Numbered from the stretch's first letter, positions 41,069 to 50,589 are shown. The stretch is DNA of 64,000 nucleotides from Fibrisoma limi BUZ 3 (GCF_000296815.2 NZ_CAIT01000007.1:62001-126000); one strand, 5' to 3'. Translations and numbers: made by a program. The notes: a model not told the origin generated them from the letters alone.

Positions 41069-41974
41069 ATGCTCAATCAAGAACCCAATAGAGAACCTCC
41101 TGATTCAGTAAAACGTCATCTTCGGCAAGAAGCTGGATTTGGGTGCTGCATTTGCGGTATCCCAATTTATGATTACCACCATATAATTGAGTTTGGTAAA
41201 AAGAAACATCATAACCCAGATGATATGATGTTGCTTTGTCCTTTTCATCATAGACTTGCCTCAGCCTATGCGCTAAGCGTCTCCGTTCAGAGAGAGGCAA
41301 AAAAAAATCCTTATAACATAAGACAAGGGTATGCCGAAGGGGTGCTCTACACGCCTGAAAAGGTGATAATTATAAATATGGGTCAGAATTTTTTTGTAGG
41401 GGAAAATACTGGACTTTATATAGAAGATTACCCACTGGTATCAGTAAAGTTAGACAATGAAGGCCGTATACTTCTTTCGGTCAACTTATATGATAACGCA
41501 GATAATCTACTTGCCATAATTGAGGATAACGAATGGATATCCGGAGACCCAATGGCATGGGATATTGAATTTGGGATAAACAAATTAACTATTCGGGAAA
41601 AATCACGTACCATTTCATTATCAATTGATGCCAGTTCAAAGCCAGTTGAGTTAAAAGGTCATTTATGGTACAAAGGGCATCATTTTGATGTGTCCAAGGA
41701 CCAATTGAGTTTTGGTCCGACCCATGTATCTTTCGTAGGAATGGTGTATTACAACGCATACATAAATGCCAAACCTTCTATTCAAAGCATGCAGATGCAG
41801 CCGGTACCTCCATTTGGACGTTCATTTATAGGAGCAGGGTTAGATAATATTGATGAATGGTACGACAAGACCATTGTAGAATACAAAGCACATAAGAAAG
41901 AGTTTTTTTTTAAGACTTTAAAAGAAAACATTGAGAAACGAAGGCGTTTACCCCCACCCTTCATTCAATTATAA
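41069..41974 (+). CDS. HNH endonuclease-type protein with beta-rich C-terminus
   Basis: 301 residues. HNH treble-clef signature at ~24-62: CxxC-like GCCICG (Cys26, Cys29), YDYHHIIEFG (His37/His38), NPDDMMLLCPFHH (Asn49, Cys57, His60). The remaining ~240 residues are beta-rich (LVSVKLDNEGRILLSVNLYDNADN, SRTISLSIDASS) with a helical end; this part is not familiar and may sense a ligand or protein. Codon usage is AT-rich compared with the phage core, so recent acquisition is likely. A defence or restriction role is a reasonable guess. Confidence 0.65.
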   Translation: MLNQEPNREPPDSVKRHLRQEAGFGCCICGIPIYDYHHIIEFGKKKHHNPDDMMLLCPFHHRLASAYALSVSVQREAKKNPYNIRQGYAEGVLYTPEKVIIINMGQNFFVGENTGLYIEDYPLVSVKLDNEGRILLSVNLYDNADNLLAIIEDNEWISGDPMAWDIEFGINKLTIREKSRTISLSIDASSKPVELKGHLWYKGHHFDVSKDQLSFGPTHVSFVGMVYYNAYINAKPSIQSMQMQPVPPFGRSFIGAGLDNIDEWYDKTIVEYKAHKKEFFFKTLKENIEKRRRLPPPFIQL

Positions 41975-42024
41975 ATCAAAGCCAGGATACCTCAATTTCA
42001 AATGCTCAGCAAATAATATTCCTA

Positions 42025-43446
42025 ATGGGCTCCACCACGCTGAAAGTCGTTCTTGAACCCGATGCCAACGAAGCGGGTCTGCACAAGATCCGGCTCCGGG
42101 TTACCCGTGACCGCAAGCCTCGCTACTTCGGGCTGTCGATCTGGGTAACCGCCAAGCAGTTTAACCCAAACGGAGACGATCAGAAAGCCAACTGGGTACG
42201 GGGTTCGCATCCGGATCAGGGAGCTTACAACCAGCGCATTCGGGATACGTTCAAACGAGCTGAAAAAATCATCGGTGAGCTAGAGAAGTCGGGCGATTTC
42301 ACCAGTGACCACGTGATCAGTCAGCTCAAACACGGCGGTAAGCCAGATTTACTGCTGGAGTATTACGCGGCTCACATCGATCAGCGCCGGAAACTAGCGG
42401 GCAACAGTTTGCAGAAACACCGGACCTGTGGGCTGTACGAACGGGCGCTGGCCATCCTGACCGAATTCCTAACCAGTACCAAACGAACAAAGCTTCCCGT
42501 CAGCGGTCTGACCAAAGCGCTGGTACTGGAGTATCGTGCCTGGCTGGAATCCAGATATGCTGTCAATACGGTTTCCAATAACCTGACGTGTCTGCGTAAG
42601 GTCGTACGCGAAGCCATGGACGACGAATTGATTGCGCACACCAAATACCCCTTCAAAGGCGTTACCATTAGCGTGAAACGCAAGATCGTCAGTCGACTTC
42701 GGGAAGATGATATCGATAAGCTGGCCACGGCAGAACGCAGTCCGTCCAAAAAACCGGCGCGGGTGGTGACGCCCCGCGAACATGCCCGGCCGATGGCGCT
42801 GTTGATGTACTACATGCAGGGCATTCGCCTGGCGGATCTGGTTCAACTCAGGCGGTCCAACTACGTCGTCGAGGACGGGGAACATCGCATCAAATACCTG
42901 TCGGGTAAAGCCCAGAAAGAGCGTAACGTTCTGCTACCAGACGAAGCGATTAGTCTCCTTCAGCCGTATCTGAACCGCCCCGACGGGACGCTTAAAAAAC
43001 CGGGAGACGTCCTGTTTCCGTATCTGCTGGTCAATATTGATAAGCTCAATCCCCAGCAGCAGATCAAAGAAATCGCCCGGGCTACCAGCCGGCTCTACCA
43101 CCAGATCAAAACCCTGGGTACGGCCATCGGACTGGGCAAAAAAATAACGCCCCACGTCATGCGGCATTCTTTTGCGGATCTGCTGCGTCGCAAACACGTT
43201 GATTTAATTACCATTCAGATGACGCTGGGCCACTCTGATCCGCGGACAACCCGCGACTACATGGAGTCACTCGATCAGGCCGCGGTGGATAGCGTTGTGC
43301 AGCATTTCAAGCGGGAAAGTCAGGAAAACAATAGGAAAACAACTATGGAGGATGGTGCCGGAGAAGGGGTTGCAGACGAGATTCGCGACGGGGACGATAA
43401 CGCAGATTTGCAGGTAGATGACCGTCAATCGGTCGTAAATGCGTAA
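42025..43446 (+). CDS. int: Tyrosine recombinase, prophage integrase
   Basis: 473 residues. Core-binding domain ~105-210, catalytic domain ~225-425 with Arg268 (QGIRLADL), Lys295 (SGKAQ), His377/Arg380 (HVMRHSF), His403 (LGHSD) and Tyr412 (TRDYMES). The N-terminal ~95 residues resemble the Arm-binding domain of Bacteroidota integrases (GLHKIRLRVTRDRKPRYFGLS). The acidic C-terminal tail past ~430 is unusual. It is the last prophage gene. It catalyses integration and excision at attP/attB. Confidence 0.93.
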   Translation: MGSTTLKVVLEPDANEAGLHKIRLRVTRDRKPRYFGLSIWVTAKQFNPNGDDQKANWVRGSHPDQGAYNQRIRDTFKRAEKIIGELEKSGDFTSDHVISQLKHGGKPDLLLEYYAAHIDQRRKLAGNSLQKHRTCGLYERALAILTEFLTSTKRTKLPVSGLTKALVLEYRAWLESRYAVNTVSNNLTCLRKVVREAMDDELIAHTKYPFKGVTISVKRKIVSRLREDDIDKLATAERSPSKKPARVVTPREHARPMALLMYYMQGIRLADLVQLRRSNYVVEDGEHRIKYLSGKAQKERNVLLPDEAISLLQPYLNRPDGTLKKPGDVLFPYLLVNIDKLNPQQQIKEIARATSRLYHQIKTLGTAIGLGKKITPHVMRHSFADLLRRKHVDLITIQMTLGHSDPRTTRDYMESLDQAAVDSVVQHFKRESQENNRKTTMEDGAGEGVADEIRDGDDNADLQVDDRQSVVNA

Positions 43447-43537
43447 TATTGCAAACTTACAGAATTCATGCCACCAAACTTGTGTTAATAAAACCAATAC
43501 GACACTTCGAACCAACGCAGAATTGTAAGCTGTACGC
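43447..43537. other. Prophage right junction zone (attR likely here)
   Basis: Between the integrase stop and the first host gene there are 91 bp, AT-rich, with an imperfect inverted repeat (CTTACAGAATT near 43453 and AGAATTGTAAG near 43521). No tRNA gene is present, so the phage probably uses another target. The left attachment site is outside the window, so the core repeat cannot be compared. Confidence 0.4.
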
Positions 43538-44959
43538 ATGAAATTATCATTTCTGGGGGCCGCCCGGCAGGTAACAGGCAGTATGTTCCTGCTGGAGGTA
43601 GATGATTATCGCATCCTGATCGATTGTGGGTCGGATCTGGAGCGATCGAATGGCCAGACTCCCCCAATTACACCGCATACTGGATTTTTCCCTTTTGAGG
43701 CTTCCAGTATTAATCTCGTCTTACTGACCCATGCCCACGTCGACCACTCGGGTAACCTGCCTAACCTGTACCGGGAAGGCTACGAAGGCCAGATTCTTTG
43801 TACCGAACCGACATACGCCCTCACGGAGGTACTGCTCCGGGATGCGGCCACGCTGAATCAAAAGCGAATCAACGAACTCAACGCCAGCAAAAAGCAGCGC
43901 GTCAGGGACCGGCAGGCGCAGATGATGAAGGACTTGTACCTCGAAAAACAGGTGCGGGAAGCCATGACCAACGTCGTGCCGATTGCGTTTAACCGGCGGT
44001 TCAAAGTAGCCGATGGGATCGACGTGACGTTCATTCCGGCGGGGCACCTGCTCGGCGCTGCGCACATTGTGATTAACGTTATCGATAATGGCGAGCGTAA
44101 AAGTCTGTGCTTTTCGGGCGATATCGGCCGGCGCAACTACCCGCTGCTGGTCGATCCGGCCCCGGTGCCTCAGGTCGATTACCTGATCTGCGAAAGTACG
44201 TACGGTAACCGGCTCCACGAACACAAAATGTCGCCGATGGATGCGCTGGCCGATGTCATTCAGCGGACGTGTATCGATATTCCGGGTCGCCTGATCATAC
44301 CTTCGTTCAGTGTCGGCCGGACGCAGGCCCTACTGTACACGCTGAACCGGCTGTATAATGAGCGTAATTTTCCGCCCATTAAGGTCTTCTCCGACAGCCC
44401 TATGGCCTACGAGAGTACAAAGATCTATATGCAGAATATCCGGCTGATGAACACGGAAGCCAAGGAGTTCTACGAGGAAAATGAGGCTCTTTTTGATTTT
44501 CAGAATTTTGAATTCCTTGAGTCGTCGAAAGCCAGTAAAGCGGTATCGAACTACGGGGAACCGTGCATCATCATCTCGTCGTCGGGGATGGTGCAGGGCG
44601 GTCGGGTCGAGTACCACGTAGCGGCCAACATCAGCAACCCGTATTCAACGATTCTGATCATCGGCTACTGCGCCGAAGGAACGCTGGGCTGGCGGCTGCT
44701 CAATGGTCAGTCGACGCTCACGATCAAAGGCAAGGAACATCCGGTTATGGCCAACATCGAACGTACGGATGTGTTCAGTGGGCACGGCGACCGGAACGAT
44801 CTGATGCAATTTGTTCAGATGCAGTCGCCCGAAACCCTGAGACGCCTATTTTTAGTGCATGGTGAGTTCGAGAGCATGGAAGCTTTCAAAGATACGCTCG
44901 CCGAAGCCGGTTACCCGCAGGTAGAAATACCCCGTCGCGGTCAAACGTATGAATTGTAA
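43538..44959 (+). CDS. Metallo-beta-lactamase-fold RNase, beta-CASP type
   Basis: 473 residues. The MBL signature THAHVDHSG (His65, His67, Asp69, His70) is followed by [29 protein letters not shown], then the beta-CASP insert and the closing GHGDRNDL with His. This is the CPSF73-like group of RNA-processing MBL enzymes, usually ~460 residues. Predicted cytoplasmic RNase with two metal ions. It is the first apparent host gene after the prophage. Confidence 0.9.
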   Translation: MKLSFLGAARQVTGSMFLLEVDDYRILIDCGSDLERSNGQTPPITPHTGFFPFEASSINLVLLTHAHVDHSGNLPNLYREGYEGQILCTEPTYALTEVLLRDAATLNQKRINELNASKKQRVRDRQAQMMKDLYLEKQVREAMTNVVPIAFNRRFKVADGIDVTFIPAGHLLGAAHIVINVIDNGERKSLCFSGDIGRRNYPLLVDPAPVPQVDYLICESTYGNRLHEHKMSPMDALADVIQRTCIDIPGRLIIPSFSVGRTQALLYTLNRLYNERNFPPIKVFSDSPMAYESTKIYMQNIRLMNTEAKEFYEENEALFDFQNFEFLESSKASKAVSNYGEPCIIISSSGMVQGGRVEYHVAANISNPYSTILIIGYCAEGTLGWRLLNGQSTLTIKGKEHPVMANIERTDVFSGHGDRNDLMQFVQMQSPETLRRLFLVHGEFESMEAFKDTLAEAGYPQVEIPRRGQTYEL

Positions 44960-44960
44960 C

Positions 44961-45051
44961 AAGGAGGGAAGGAGAAAAGGAAGAAAGGAGGAAAGGGGTC
45001 AACTGCTCCGTTCCCTTTCTCCTTTCCTCCTCTCCTCCCTTCTCCCTTTTT
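44961..45051 (+). repeat. Polypurine/polypyrimidine inverted repeat before accA
   Basis: A purine-only run (44961-44999: AAGGAGGGAAGGAGAAAAGG...) is followed after GTCAACTGCTCCGTT by a pyrimidine-only run ending CCCTTTTT at ~45050. The halves pair over about 35 bp with few mismatches. It may be the terminator of the RNase gene or a leader structure controlling accA, whose ATG follows at 45052. Confidence 0.6.
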
Positions 45052-46005
45052 ATGAGAACATATCTTGATTTTGAAAAGCCCATCGCCGACCTTGAATCGA
45101 GGTTAGAAGAAACGAAGAAACTAGCCGAGAGCAGCAACGTCGACGTTAGTGAAGCGGTTGCCGTCCTGGAGCAAAGCATCGAAAAGCTGCGTCGGGAAAT
45201 TTTTCAGAACCTGACCCGCTGGCAGCGTGTTCAACTGTCTCGCCATCCAGACCGCCCCTACACGCTCGATTACATTTCGTTGATGTGCAACCAGTTTATT
45301 GAACTGCACGGCGACCGTACCGTCCGCGACGATCCGGCCATGATCGGTGGTTTCTGCGAACTGGACGGCCAGACGGTCATGATCATCGGTCAGCAGAAGG
45401 GTCGTAATACCAAGCAGCGGCAACATCGTAATTTTGGTATGTCAAACCCTGAGGGTTATCGTAAAGCCCTGCGGTTGATGAAACTGGCCGAGAAGTTTAA
45501 TAAACCCATTATCACGCTGATCGATACGCCGGGGGCCTTCCCGGGTCTGGAAGCCGAAGAGCGGGGTCAGGGCGAAGCGATTGCCCGCAATCTGAAAGAG
45601 ATGTTCATGCTGAAAGTGCCGGTGATCTGCATCATTATCGGCGAGGGTGCATCGGGTGGGGCGCTCGGCATTGCCATCGGCGACCGGGTATTCATGCTCG
45701 AAAATACCTGGTATTCGGTGATTTCACCGGAGTCCTGCTCGTCTATTCTATGGCGGAGCTGGAACTTCAAAGAACAAGCCGCCGAAGCCCTGAAACTGAC
45801 GGCCAAGGATATGACAACCTTCAACCTGGTGGATGGCATCATCGACGAACCGCTGGGTGGCGCTCATACCGACCACAGTGCCATGGCCAGTCATCTTAAG
45901 GACGTTATCCTGCAAAACCTGGCGGAACTGAACGCCCTGGATACCGACGAGCGAATCGAACAGCGGATCGACAAATTCTGCTCGATGGGGGTCGTCGTGG
46001 AGTAA
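45052..46005 (+). CDS. accA: Acetyl-CoA carboxylase carboxyltransferase, alpha subunit
   Basis: 317 residues, standard AccA length. The N-terminal coiled coil ([19 protein letters not shown]) and [25 protein letters not shown] are diagnostic, as are [35 protein letters not shown] and [11 protein letters not shown] (oxyanion loops). With AccD it transfers CO2 from biotin-AccB to acetyl-CoA, the first step of fatty acid synthesis. It has its own strong terminator. Confidence 0.97.
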   Translation: MRTYLDFEKPIADLESRLEETKKLAESSNVDVSEAVAVLEQSIEKLRREIFQNLTRWQRVQLSRHPDRPYTLDYISLMCNQFIELHGDRTVRDDPAMIGGFCELDGQTVMIIGQQKGRNTKQRQHRNFGMSNPEGYRKALRLMKLAEKFNKPIITLIDTPGAFPGLEAEERGQGEAIARNLKEMFMLKVPVICIIIGEGASGGALGIAIGDRVFMLENTWYSVISPESCSSILWRSWNFKEQAAEALKLTAKDMTTFNLVDGIIDEPLGGAHTDHSAMASHLKDVILQNLAELNALDTDERIEQRIDKFCSMGVVVE

Positions 46006-46018
46006 ATGAAATGAACAT

Positions 46019-46072
46019 GAGTGCGGCCGGGAAGAATCGACTTGTTCAACTCTTCCCGGCCGCACTCGTTTT
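46019..46072 (+). terminator. Terminator after accA
   Basis: GAGTGCGGCCGGGAAGA (46019-46035) pairs perfectly with TCTTCCCGGCCGCACTC (46051-46067), 15-nt loop, then GTTTT. Confidence 0.92.
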
Positions 46073-46158
46073 AGTCTCCCACTTAGATTACTATAACCTG
46101 TTTTTCCATATCCCCCTCCAGGGAGTTGGGGGTAATACATTACATTATCCGAATATTA

Positions 46159-46632
46159 TTAGACTGGCTGGTTCAACACACTCTCCAGATCGGCCGGTGA
46201 GTAATTGATGTTCTTGAGCGTTTTGTGATCGGCATCGCGGTATACCAGGTACCGGCCGTCTGATTCGATGTAGTGGCAATCCACGCCCTGGCTGCGGTAA
46301 TGCGCAACGGTCGCTTCGGCTTCGTCAACCGTCAGGCAGGCTTTGCTCATGTTTGACCGCTGCACTTCGTCGAACAACGCTTTAAATTTGTCGCCCAGGC
46401 CAAATTCAAGCACCGCCCCCGACAGTACGTATTGCAGATCACAAAGTGCGTCGGCCACCGCGACAATATCGCCGGCTTCAATAGCTTCCTTAAACTCATC
46501 CAGTTCTTCGGCCAGCAGCGCTACACGCAGCCGACACCGGGCTTCGGACGGAATCTGAGGGGTGTCCAGCACGGGCGCATGGAACGTACGATGAAATTCG
46601 GCTACCTGATTGAGTGAATCGGGGGATTGCAT
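46159..46632 (-). CDS. MazG/PRA-PH-like nucleoside triphosphate pyrophosphohydrolase
   Basis: 157 residues from ATG 46632; the frame extends to 46740 but that part lies in an inverted repeat. The all-alpha NTP pyrophosphohydrolase motifs are RVALLAEELDEFKEAIEAGDIVAVADALCDLQYVL (ExxE...DALxD), which coordinate Mg. C-terminal ~50 residues (GRYLVYRDADHKTLKNINYSPADL) resemble the phage/Bacteroidota group. It would hydrolyse non-canonical NTPs. Convergent with accA. Confidence 0.82.
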   Translation of the reverse strand: MQSPDSLNQVAEFHRTFHAPVLDTPQIPSEARCRLRVALLAEELDEFKEAIEAGDIVAVADALCDLQYVLSGAVLEFGLGDKFKALFDEVQRSNMSKACLTVDEAEATVAHYRSQGVDCHYIESDGRYLVYRDADHKTLKNINYSPADLESVLNQPV

Positions 46633-46734
46633 AGGGTATCTTGTTTTCTTCGTGCAAATCTCCGTTTCCTGAAGCTCTAAACAAAGCCTTCCGACGTAGG
46701 GATTTGCTTGTACCAGTTTCTCTTTAGGAATACG

Positions 46735-46770
46735 TTTCACCCCAAGCCCCTCTAGGGGCTTCGGGTGAAA
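46735..46770. repeat. 36-bp near-perfect inverted repeat
   Basis: Two 17-nt arms with one mismatch around a 2-nt centre: TTTCACCCCAAGCCCCT and AGGGGCTTCGGGTGAAA. It lies in the gap between the MarC gene end and the MazG-like start. No T-run, so perhaps a REP-like element or RNA-end stabiliser. Confidence 0.65.
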
Positions 46771-46787
46771 GCCATTTTGAATTAGTA

Positions 46788-47363
46788 TTAGAAATCGGCG
46801 ATCAGATTGCTTTTCAGGAGCTTAATGGCAATGGCCAGCAGAATGATTCCGAATACCTTTCGTAGTACATCAAGCCCGCCGGGACCGATGCGCCGACCGA
46901 GCCAGGCCGATGACTTCAGTACAGCGTAAATCAGAATCAGGTTAATCAGAATACCTATCAGAATATTGATGGTCTGGTACTCGGCCCGAAGCGAAATGAT
47001 GGTGGTGAGTGTACCGGCTCCGGCAATCAGCGGAAACGCAATCGGGACAATATGAGCGGCTCCACCCGTTTCCACCTCCGATTTAAAAATCGTGCGGCCT
47101 AGGATCATCTCTAATCCAAGTAGAAAAATAATGAGCGCCCCGGCCACGGCAAACGATGAGACGTCCACGCCAAACAAACTCAGAATTCGCTCCCCGACAA
47201 ACAGGAACGACACCATCAGCACACCCGACACGATGGTGGCCTGTTCAGACTCAATCTGTCCTACTTTTTTGCGCAAATCGATGATGACCGGTAAGGAACC
47301 GACTACATCGATGACCGAAAAAAGAATCAGCGTAACGGATATTATTTCTTTGAAACTGAGCAT
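46788..47363 (-). CDS. MarC family integral membrane protein
   Basis: 191 residues from ATG 47363 (a start at 47378 is possible). Six hydrophobic segments with MarC features: SVTLILFSVIDVVGSLPVIIDL near the N-terminus, RILSLFGVDVSSFAVAGALIIFLLGLEMILG and PIAFPLIAGAGTLTTII. Inner-membrane protein of unresolved transport function; the old link to multiple antibiotic resistance was not confirmed. Single gene, no close partner. Confidence 0.9.
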   Translation of the reverse strand: MLSFKEIISVTLILFSVIDVVGSLPVIIDLRKKVGQIESEQATIVSGVLMVSFLFVGERILSLFGVDVSSFAVAGALIIFLLGLEMILGRTIFKSEVETGGAAHIVPIAFPLIAGAGTLTTIISLRAEYQTINILIGILINLILIYAVLKSSAWLGRRIGPGGLDVLRKVFGIILLAIAIKLLKSNLIADF

Positions 47364-47398
47364 ACAATGACTGAACAAAATACGGCTATTCTGGCTGT

Positions 47399-48415
47399 TC
47401 AGGCTCGGTAGGTACGTAAAAACGTTTTCAGTTGTTCCCGTTCTTCCTCGTCAATAGCCGGGAAGTTAGCAATGCGGAACGTAGTGGTTTTCCAGTCGCC
47501 GTAGCCATTGCCGAGGGTGATGCCTGCCTGCTGAGCAGCCGCTTTCACCGCTTTGATGTCGGCTTCGCTTCCGGCCACGGCAATGACCGTGTCGGAGCGC
47601 AGGGCCGGGTCCTGAATGAGCAGTTTCCAGGGCGAATCGGTAAGTTCCTGTTCAATAAACGCGTACCAGTCAGCTGCTTGTTGGCGGATTCGTGCGTCTA
47701 CCTCGGTAATCGGCGGTACCTGCTCCAGCACCCGCATCAGCAGGTAGATCCCCAGGCCATTGGGCGTGTAAGGCGTCTGAAATTTGGCAAAATTCTCGTG
47801 GATGAACAGCAGACTATTGTAGTGGTCGTTTTCGCCGATGATCTCAGCGCGTTTCAGGGCATCAGGCGAGTAAACCAGCACAGCCAGCCCGGCGGGCAGT
47901 CCAAAGCATTTCTGCACCGATGCAAACCAGACATCGGCCAGCGTCCAGTCGAAGGCAAGTCCGGCCATCGACGATACCGCATCTACGGCAATCAATCCCG
48001 TAAAATCGCGACGAAAGCCCGCCAGCGTATCCATCCGCACCTGCGTACCGTTGGAGGTTTCGTTCTGCACCACGCATAACGTATCGGCTAGCCCCGGCTC
48101 GATCATTGGTTTGATCCGGTGAGCGTATTCCATCCATTTCTTTCCGAACGCCCCACCGTAGGGATGCAGGCTGGTGGTGGCCGTCAGCGACTGCGCGACG
48201 ATCTCCCAGCACTCCGTCGCCGACGACACGAGCGCTACGTGGTAGTCGGCCGGAATGGCAAGTTTTTCGTGCAGCAGCCGGATGGTTTCTTTTACTACGT
48301 CCATAAAGCCCACGCTCCGGTGATTCAGGCTCACAATACCCTGCTGCACAGCCTCCTGAGCATACTGAGCTACCTGCGGGTACACTTTGGACGGTCCTGG
48401 ATAGAACGTAATCAT
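47399..48415 (-). CDS. Class V aminotransferase, SerC-like
   Basis: 338 residues. FYPGPSKVYPQV and VSLNHRS at the N-terminus, SSATECWEIVAQSL, VDAVSSMAG and the PLP lysine segment SVQKCFGLPAG are typical of the phosphoserine/alanine-glyoxylate aminotransferase group. IRIANFPAIDE-like C-terminus (FRIANFPAID) matches SerC-like proteins of Cytophagales. Likely phosphoserine transaminase in serine synthesis, but alanine-glyoxylate activity cannot be excluded, so no symbol is given. It ends 35 nt from the MarC gene start. Confidence 0.8.
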   Translation of the reverse strand: MITFYPGPSKVYPQVAQYAQEAVQQGIVSLNHRSVGFMDVVKETIRLLHEKLAIPADYHVALVSSATECWEIVAQSLTATTSLHPYGGAFGKKWMEYAHRIKPMIEPGLADTLCVVQNETSNGTQVRMDTLAGFRRDFTGLIAVDAVSSMAGLAFDWTLADVWFASVQKCFGLPAGLAVLVYSPDALKRAEIIGENDHYNSLLFIHENFAKFQTPYTPNGLGIYLLMRVLEQVPPITEVDARIRQQAADWYAFIEQELTDSPWKLLIQDPALRSDTVIAVAGSEADIKAVKAAAQQAGITLGNGYGDWKTTTFRIANFPAIDEEEREQLKTFLRTYRA

Positions 48416-48422
48416 ACCGTTG

Positions 48423-48845
48423 CTACAGCGTTAAAAGGTACCGAATAGCCAGTTCGTAGCCGGTCAGGCCCAGGCCCACAATAACGCCTTTGCACTTGGC
48501 CGACAGGTAGCTGTGATGCCGGAACGACTCGCGGGCGTGAACATTCGAGATATGAACCTCTACGGCCGGTGCCGTCACGGCCCCCAGAGCATCGGCCAGG
48601 GCGATTGACGTGTGGGTTAGCGCCCCGGCGTTGATGACGATGCCGTCGATGTCGAAGCCCAGTTCGTGAATTTTATCCAGCAGTTCGCCCTCGTGGTTTG
48701 ACTGAAAATAGCGTAGTTGCACGTCGGGAAACTGACTTTCGATCGTTTTGAGATAATCCAGAAACGATTGGCTGCCGTAAATCGCCGGTTCGCGTTTCCC
48801 CAGTAAATTAAGATTGGGGCCGTTGATGATCAGAATCTTTTTCAT
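48423..48845 (-). CDS. aroQ: 3-dehydroquinate dehydratase, type II
   Basis: 140 residues from ATG 48845. MKKILIINGPNLNLLGKREPAIYG is the type II signature with the active-site Tyr, followed by FQSNHEGELLDKI, INAGALTHTSIALADAL and VEVHISNVHARESFRHHSYLS. Length is normal for the dodecameric enzyme. It dehydrates 3-dehydroquinate to 3-dehydroshikimate in the shikimate pathway. It ends 7 nt upstream of the aminotransferase start, so they may be co-transcribed. Confidence 0.96.
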   Translation of the reverse strand: MKKILIINGPNLNLLGKREPAIYGSQSFLDYLKTIESQFPDVQLRYFQSNHEGELLDKIHELGFDIDGIVINAGALTHTSIALADALGAVTAPAVEVHISNVHARESFRHHSYLSAKCKGVIVGLGLTGYELAIRYLLTL

Positions 48846-48864
48846 GTTGGGTCCGTCGTTTCCT

Positions 48865-48921
48865 GTTTTCGGTGATTGAACAGCCCCGTAAATCGTATTT
48901 CGAAACCCATTTACCGAAAAC
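48865..48921. repeat. Interspersed GTTTTCGGT repeat, copy 1
   Basis: GTTTTCGGT (48865-48873) and its complement ACCGAAAAC (48913-48921) flank the divergent aroQ/xerD promoter region. The same word recurs at 54005-54017 and 57282-57337. Confidence 0.55.
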
Positions 48922-48926
48922 CGACT

Positions 48927-49850
48927 GTGTGGCAAAGTTATATAAACGCCTTTAAGAACTACCTTACGCTCGAACGGTCGCTGTCCGAAAACTCGGTTGA
49001 AGCGTACCTGCACGATGCTGAAAAACTCCACGAATACATCCTGCTGACTGATCCTGCCCTATCGCCCATGCAGGTATCGGAAAAGCAGTTGATGAATTTC
49101 CTGGCCTATCTGGGCGAACTCGGGCTATCGGCTCACAGCCAGGCCCGGATGCTGTCGGGACTAAAATCATTTTTCAAATACCTCCTGCTCGAAGGCCTTA
49201 TTGACCACGATCCGACCAAGCTCCTGGAAGCACCCAAATTGGGCCGCAAACTCCCCGATACGTTGAGTTTTCCGGAAATTGAAGCCATGCTGGCCGTTAT
49301 CGACCTGTCGACACCCGGCGGCACCCGCGACCGGGCCATGCTCGAAGTGCTGTATAGTTCCGGGCTGCGTGTATCCGAACTTCTCGACCTGCGGCTGACC
49401 AACTGCTATTTCGACGCGGGATTCATCCGGATTCTGGGCAAAGGCAATAAAGTCCGACTGGTCCCGATTGGACAGGACGCCATGCATTACACCCGGATTT
49501 ACGTCGATCATGTACGTAGCCAGCTCGACATTCAGAAAGGGGCCGAGGATCTGGTGTTTCTGAACCTGCGCGGAGGGGGATTGTCACGTATTTCGGTGTT
49601 CACGACCATTAAGCGGGTTGCCGACGAAGCCGGTATTCAGAAGAACATCAGTCCGCATACGTTCCGGCACTCGTTCGCGACGCACCTGATCGAGGGCGGT
49701 GCCGACCTGCGGGCCGTTCAGCAGATGCTGGGTCATGAGTCGATCACGACTACCGAAATCTACACCCACCTCGACCGCGACTATCTGAAGCAAACGCTGC
49801 GTGAGTTTCACCCGCGGGCAGTGAGTAAAGGGTATAGGGCTAATGGCTGA
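48927..49850 (+). CDS. xerD: Site-specific tyrosine recombinase XerD
   Basis: 307 residues from the GTG at 48927, which gives the usual XerD start (WQSYINAFKNYLTLERSLSENS); a TTG at 48876 would run through a repeat. Catalytic Arg in SSGLRVSELLDL, Lys in GKGNKVRLVPIG, HTFRHSFATHL (His, Arg), MLGHESITTTEIYTHLD (His, Tyr). With XerC it resolves chromosome dimers at dif. Divergent from aroQ. Confidence 0.93.
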   Translation: MWQSYINAFKNYLTLERSLSENSVEAYLHDAEKLHEYILLTDPALSPMQVSEKQLMNFLAYLGELGLSAHSQARMLSGLKSFFKYLLLEGLIDHDPTKLLEAPKLGRKLPDTLSFPEIEAMLAVIDLSTPGGTRDRAMLEVLYSSGLRVSELLDLRLTNCYFDAGFIRILGKGNKVRLVPIGQDAMHYTRIYVDHVRSQLDIQKGAEDLVFLNLRGGGLSRISVFTTIKRVADEAGIQKNISPHTFRHSFATHLIEGGADLRAVQQMLGHESITTTEIYTHLDRDYLKQTLREFHPRAVSKGYRANG

Positions 49851-49888
49851 GTATACCTTTTGTGGCCCCATGCCCTGCTGTCAAAAAA

Positions 49889-49918
49889 AGTCCCCGCCAT
49901 CAGCCGACGGCGGGGACT
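49889..49918. terminator. Bidirectional terminator
   Basis: AGTCCCCGCC (49889-49898) and GGCGGGGACT (49909-49918), 10-nt loop, with an A-run before and ATTAAT after, so it can serve both the + strand xerD and the - strand gene ending at 49960. Confidence 0.9.
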
Positions 49919-49959
49919 ATTAATCCACTTTACTAACCCAAAACCACATGGTATCGGTA

Positions 49960-50496
49960 CTACGCGTCGGCCATTGATTTTTCGCCGACGAACTGATGCT
50001 CGGTATGCTTGAAAAGCAGGTTGAAGGAAGTCAGGCTTCCGTAAATGCGGGTGATGTATTGCTGGATATTTATCTTCTCTTCATCGTCGAGCGGGCTGGC
50101 ATTGACCCGTTGTTCGAGTACCCGGAGCCGGTCTCGTACCATTACGATCTTGTGAAAGAACGTATCGATGGGTATTTCTTTCGCGGCCAGGTCAGTTCGG
50201 CCCGGTTTCAGGATCAGCTTACCGCCTTTCCACTTGTCGCCCAGCGGCACCACCTCTGTCTGATCAACCCACCGCTGCAACACCCGCGACAAGGTTTGCT
50301 CTACATCGAACAGGCTGACCTGATCGCTGTCGTGCTCAATCAGATCGAGCACATTGAGGGGCGAATCGAATTTGAGAACTTTTACGCCGTGCTGAATGAA
50401 CGTAACGACGTAGCCGGTTGATTTTACGTTGATCACCACCCCATCGCCAAAGTCGGCGTGGTGGACGCGTGAGCCAATGCCCAGGAGGGTCGTCAT
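49960..50496 (-). CDS. Conserved hypothetical with N-terminal SH3/Tudor-like domain
   Basis: 178 residues. The first ~55 residues (IGSRVHHADFGDGVVINVKSTGYVVTFIQHGVKVL) match the small beta-barrel found at the C-terminus of UvrD/PcrA helicases and in CarD-like proteins. The rest is helical (VMVRDRLRVLEQRVNASPLDDEEKINIQQYITRIYGSLTSF). Typical Cytophagales hypothetical; might bind RNA polymerase or nucleic acid. Confidence 0.65.
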   Translation of the reverse strand: MTTLLGIGSRVHHADFGDGVVINVKSTGYVVTFIQHGVKVLKFDSPLNVLDLIEHDSDQVSLFDVEQTLSRVLQRWVDQTEVVPLGDKWKGGKLILKPGRTDLAAKEIPIDTFFHKIVMVRDRLRVLEQRVNASPLDDEEKINIQQYITRIYGSLTSFNLLFKHTEHQFVGEKSMADA

Positions 50497-50589
50497 GCTG
50501 TTGTTCTTAGTAGGGTTCGTTGCAGGTAAAACAAACCCCGTGCCAGATTCTGCCCGCTGCCCGTAATTTACGCTGCCAGGTACGTTTGT

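Noticed and set aside
43447-43537. tRNA gene as integration target
   Set aside because: No cloverleaf or T-loop motif is present beside the integrase or elsewhere in the window.
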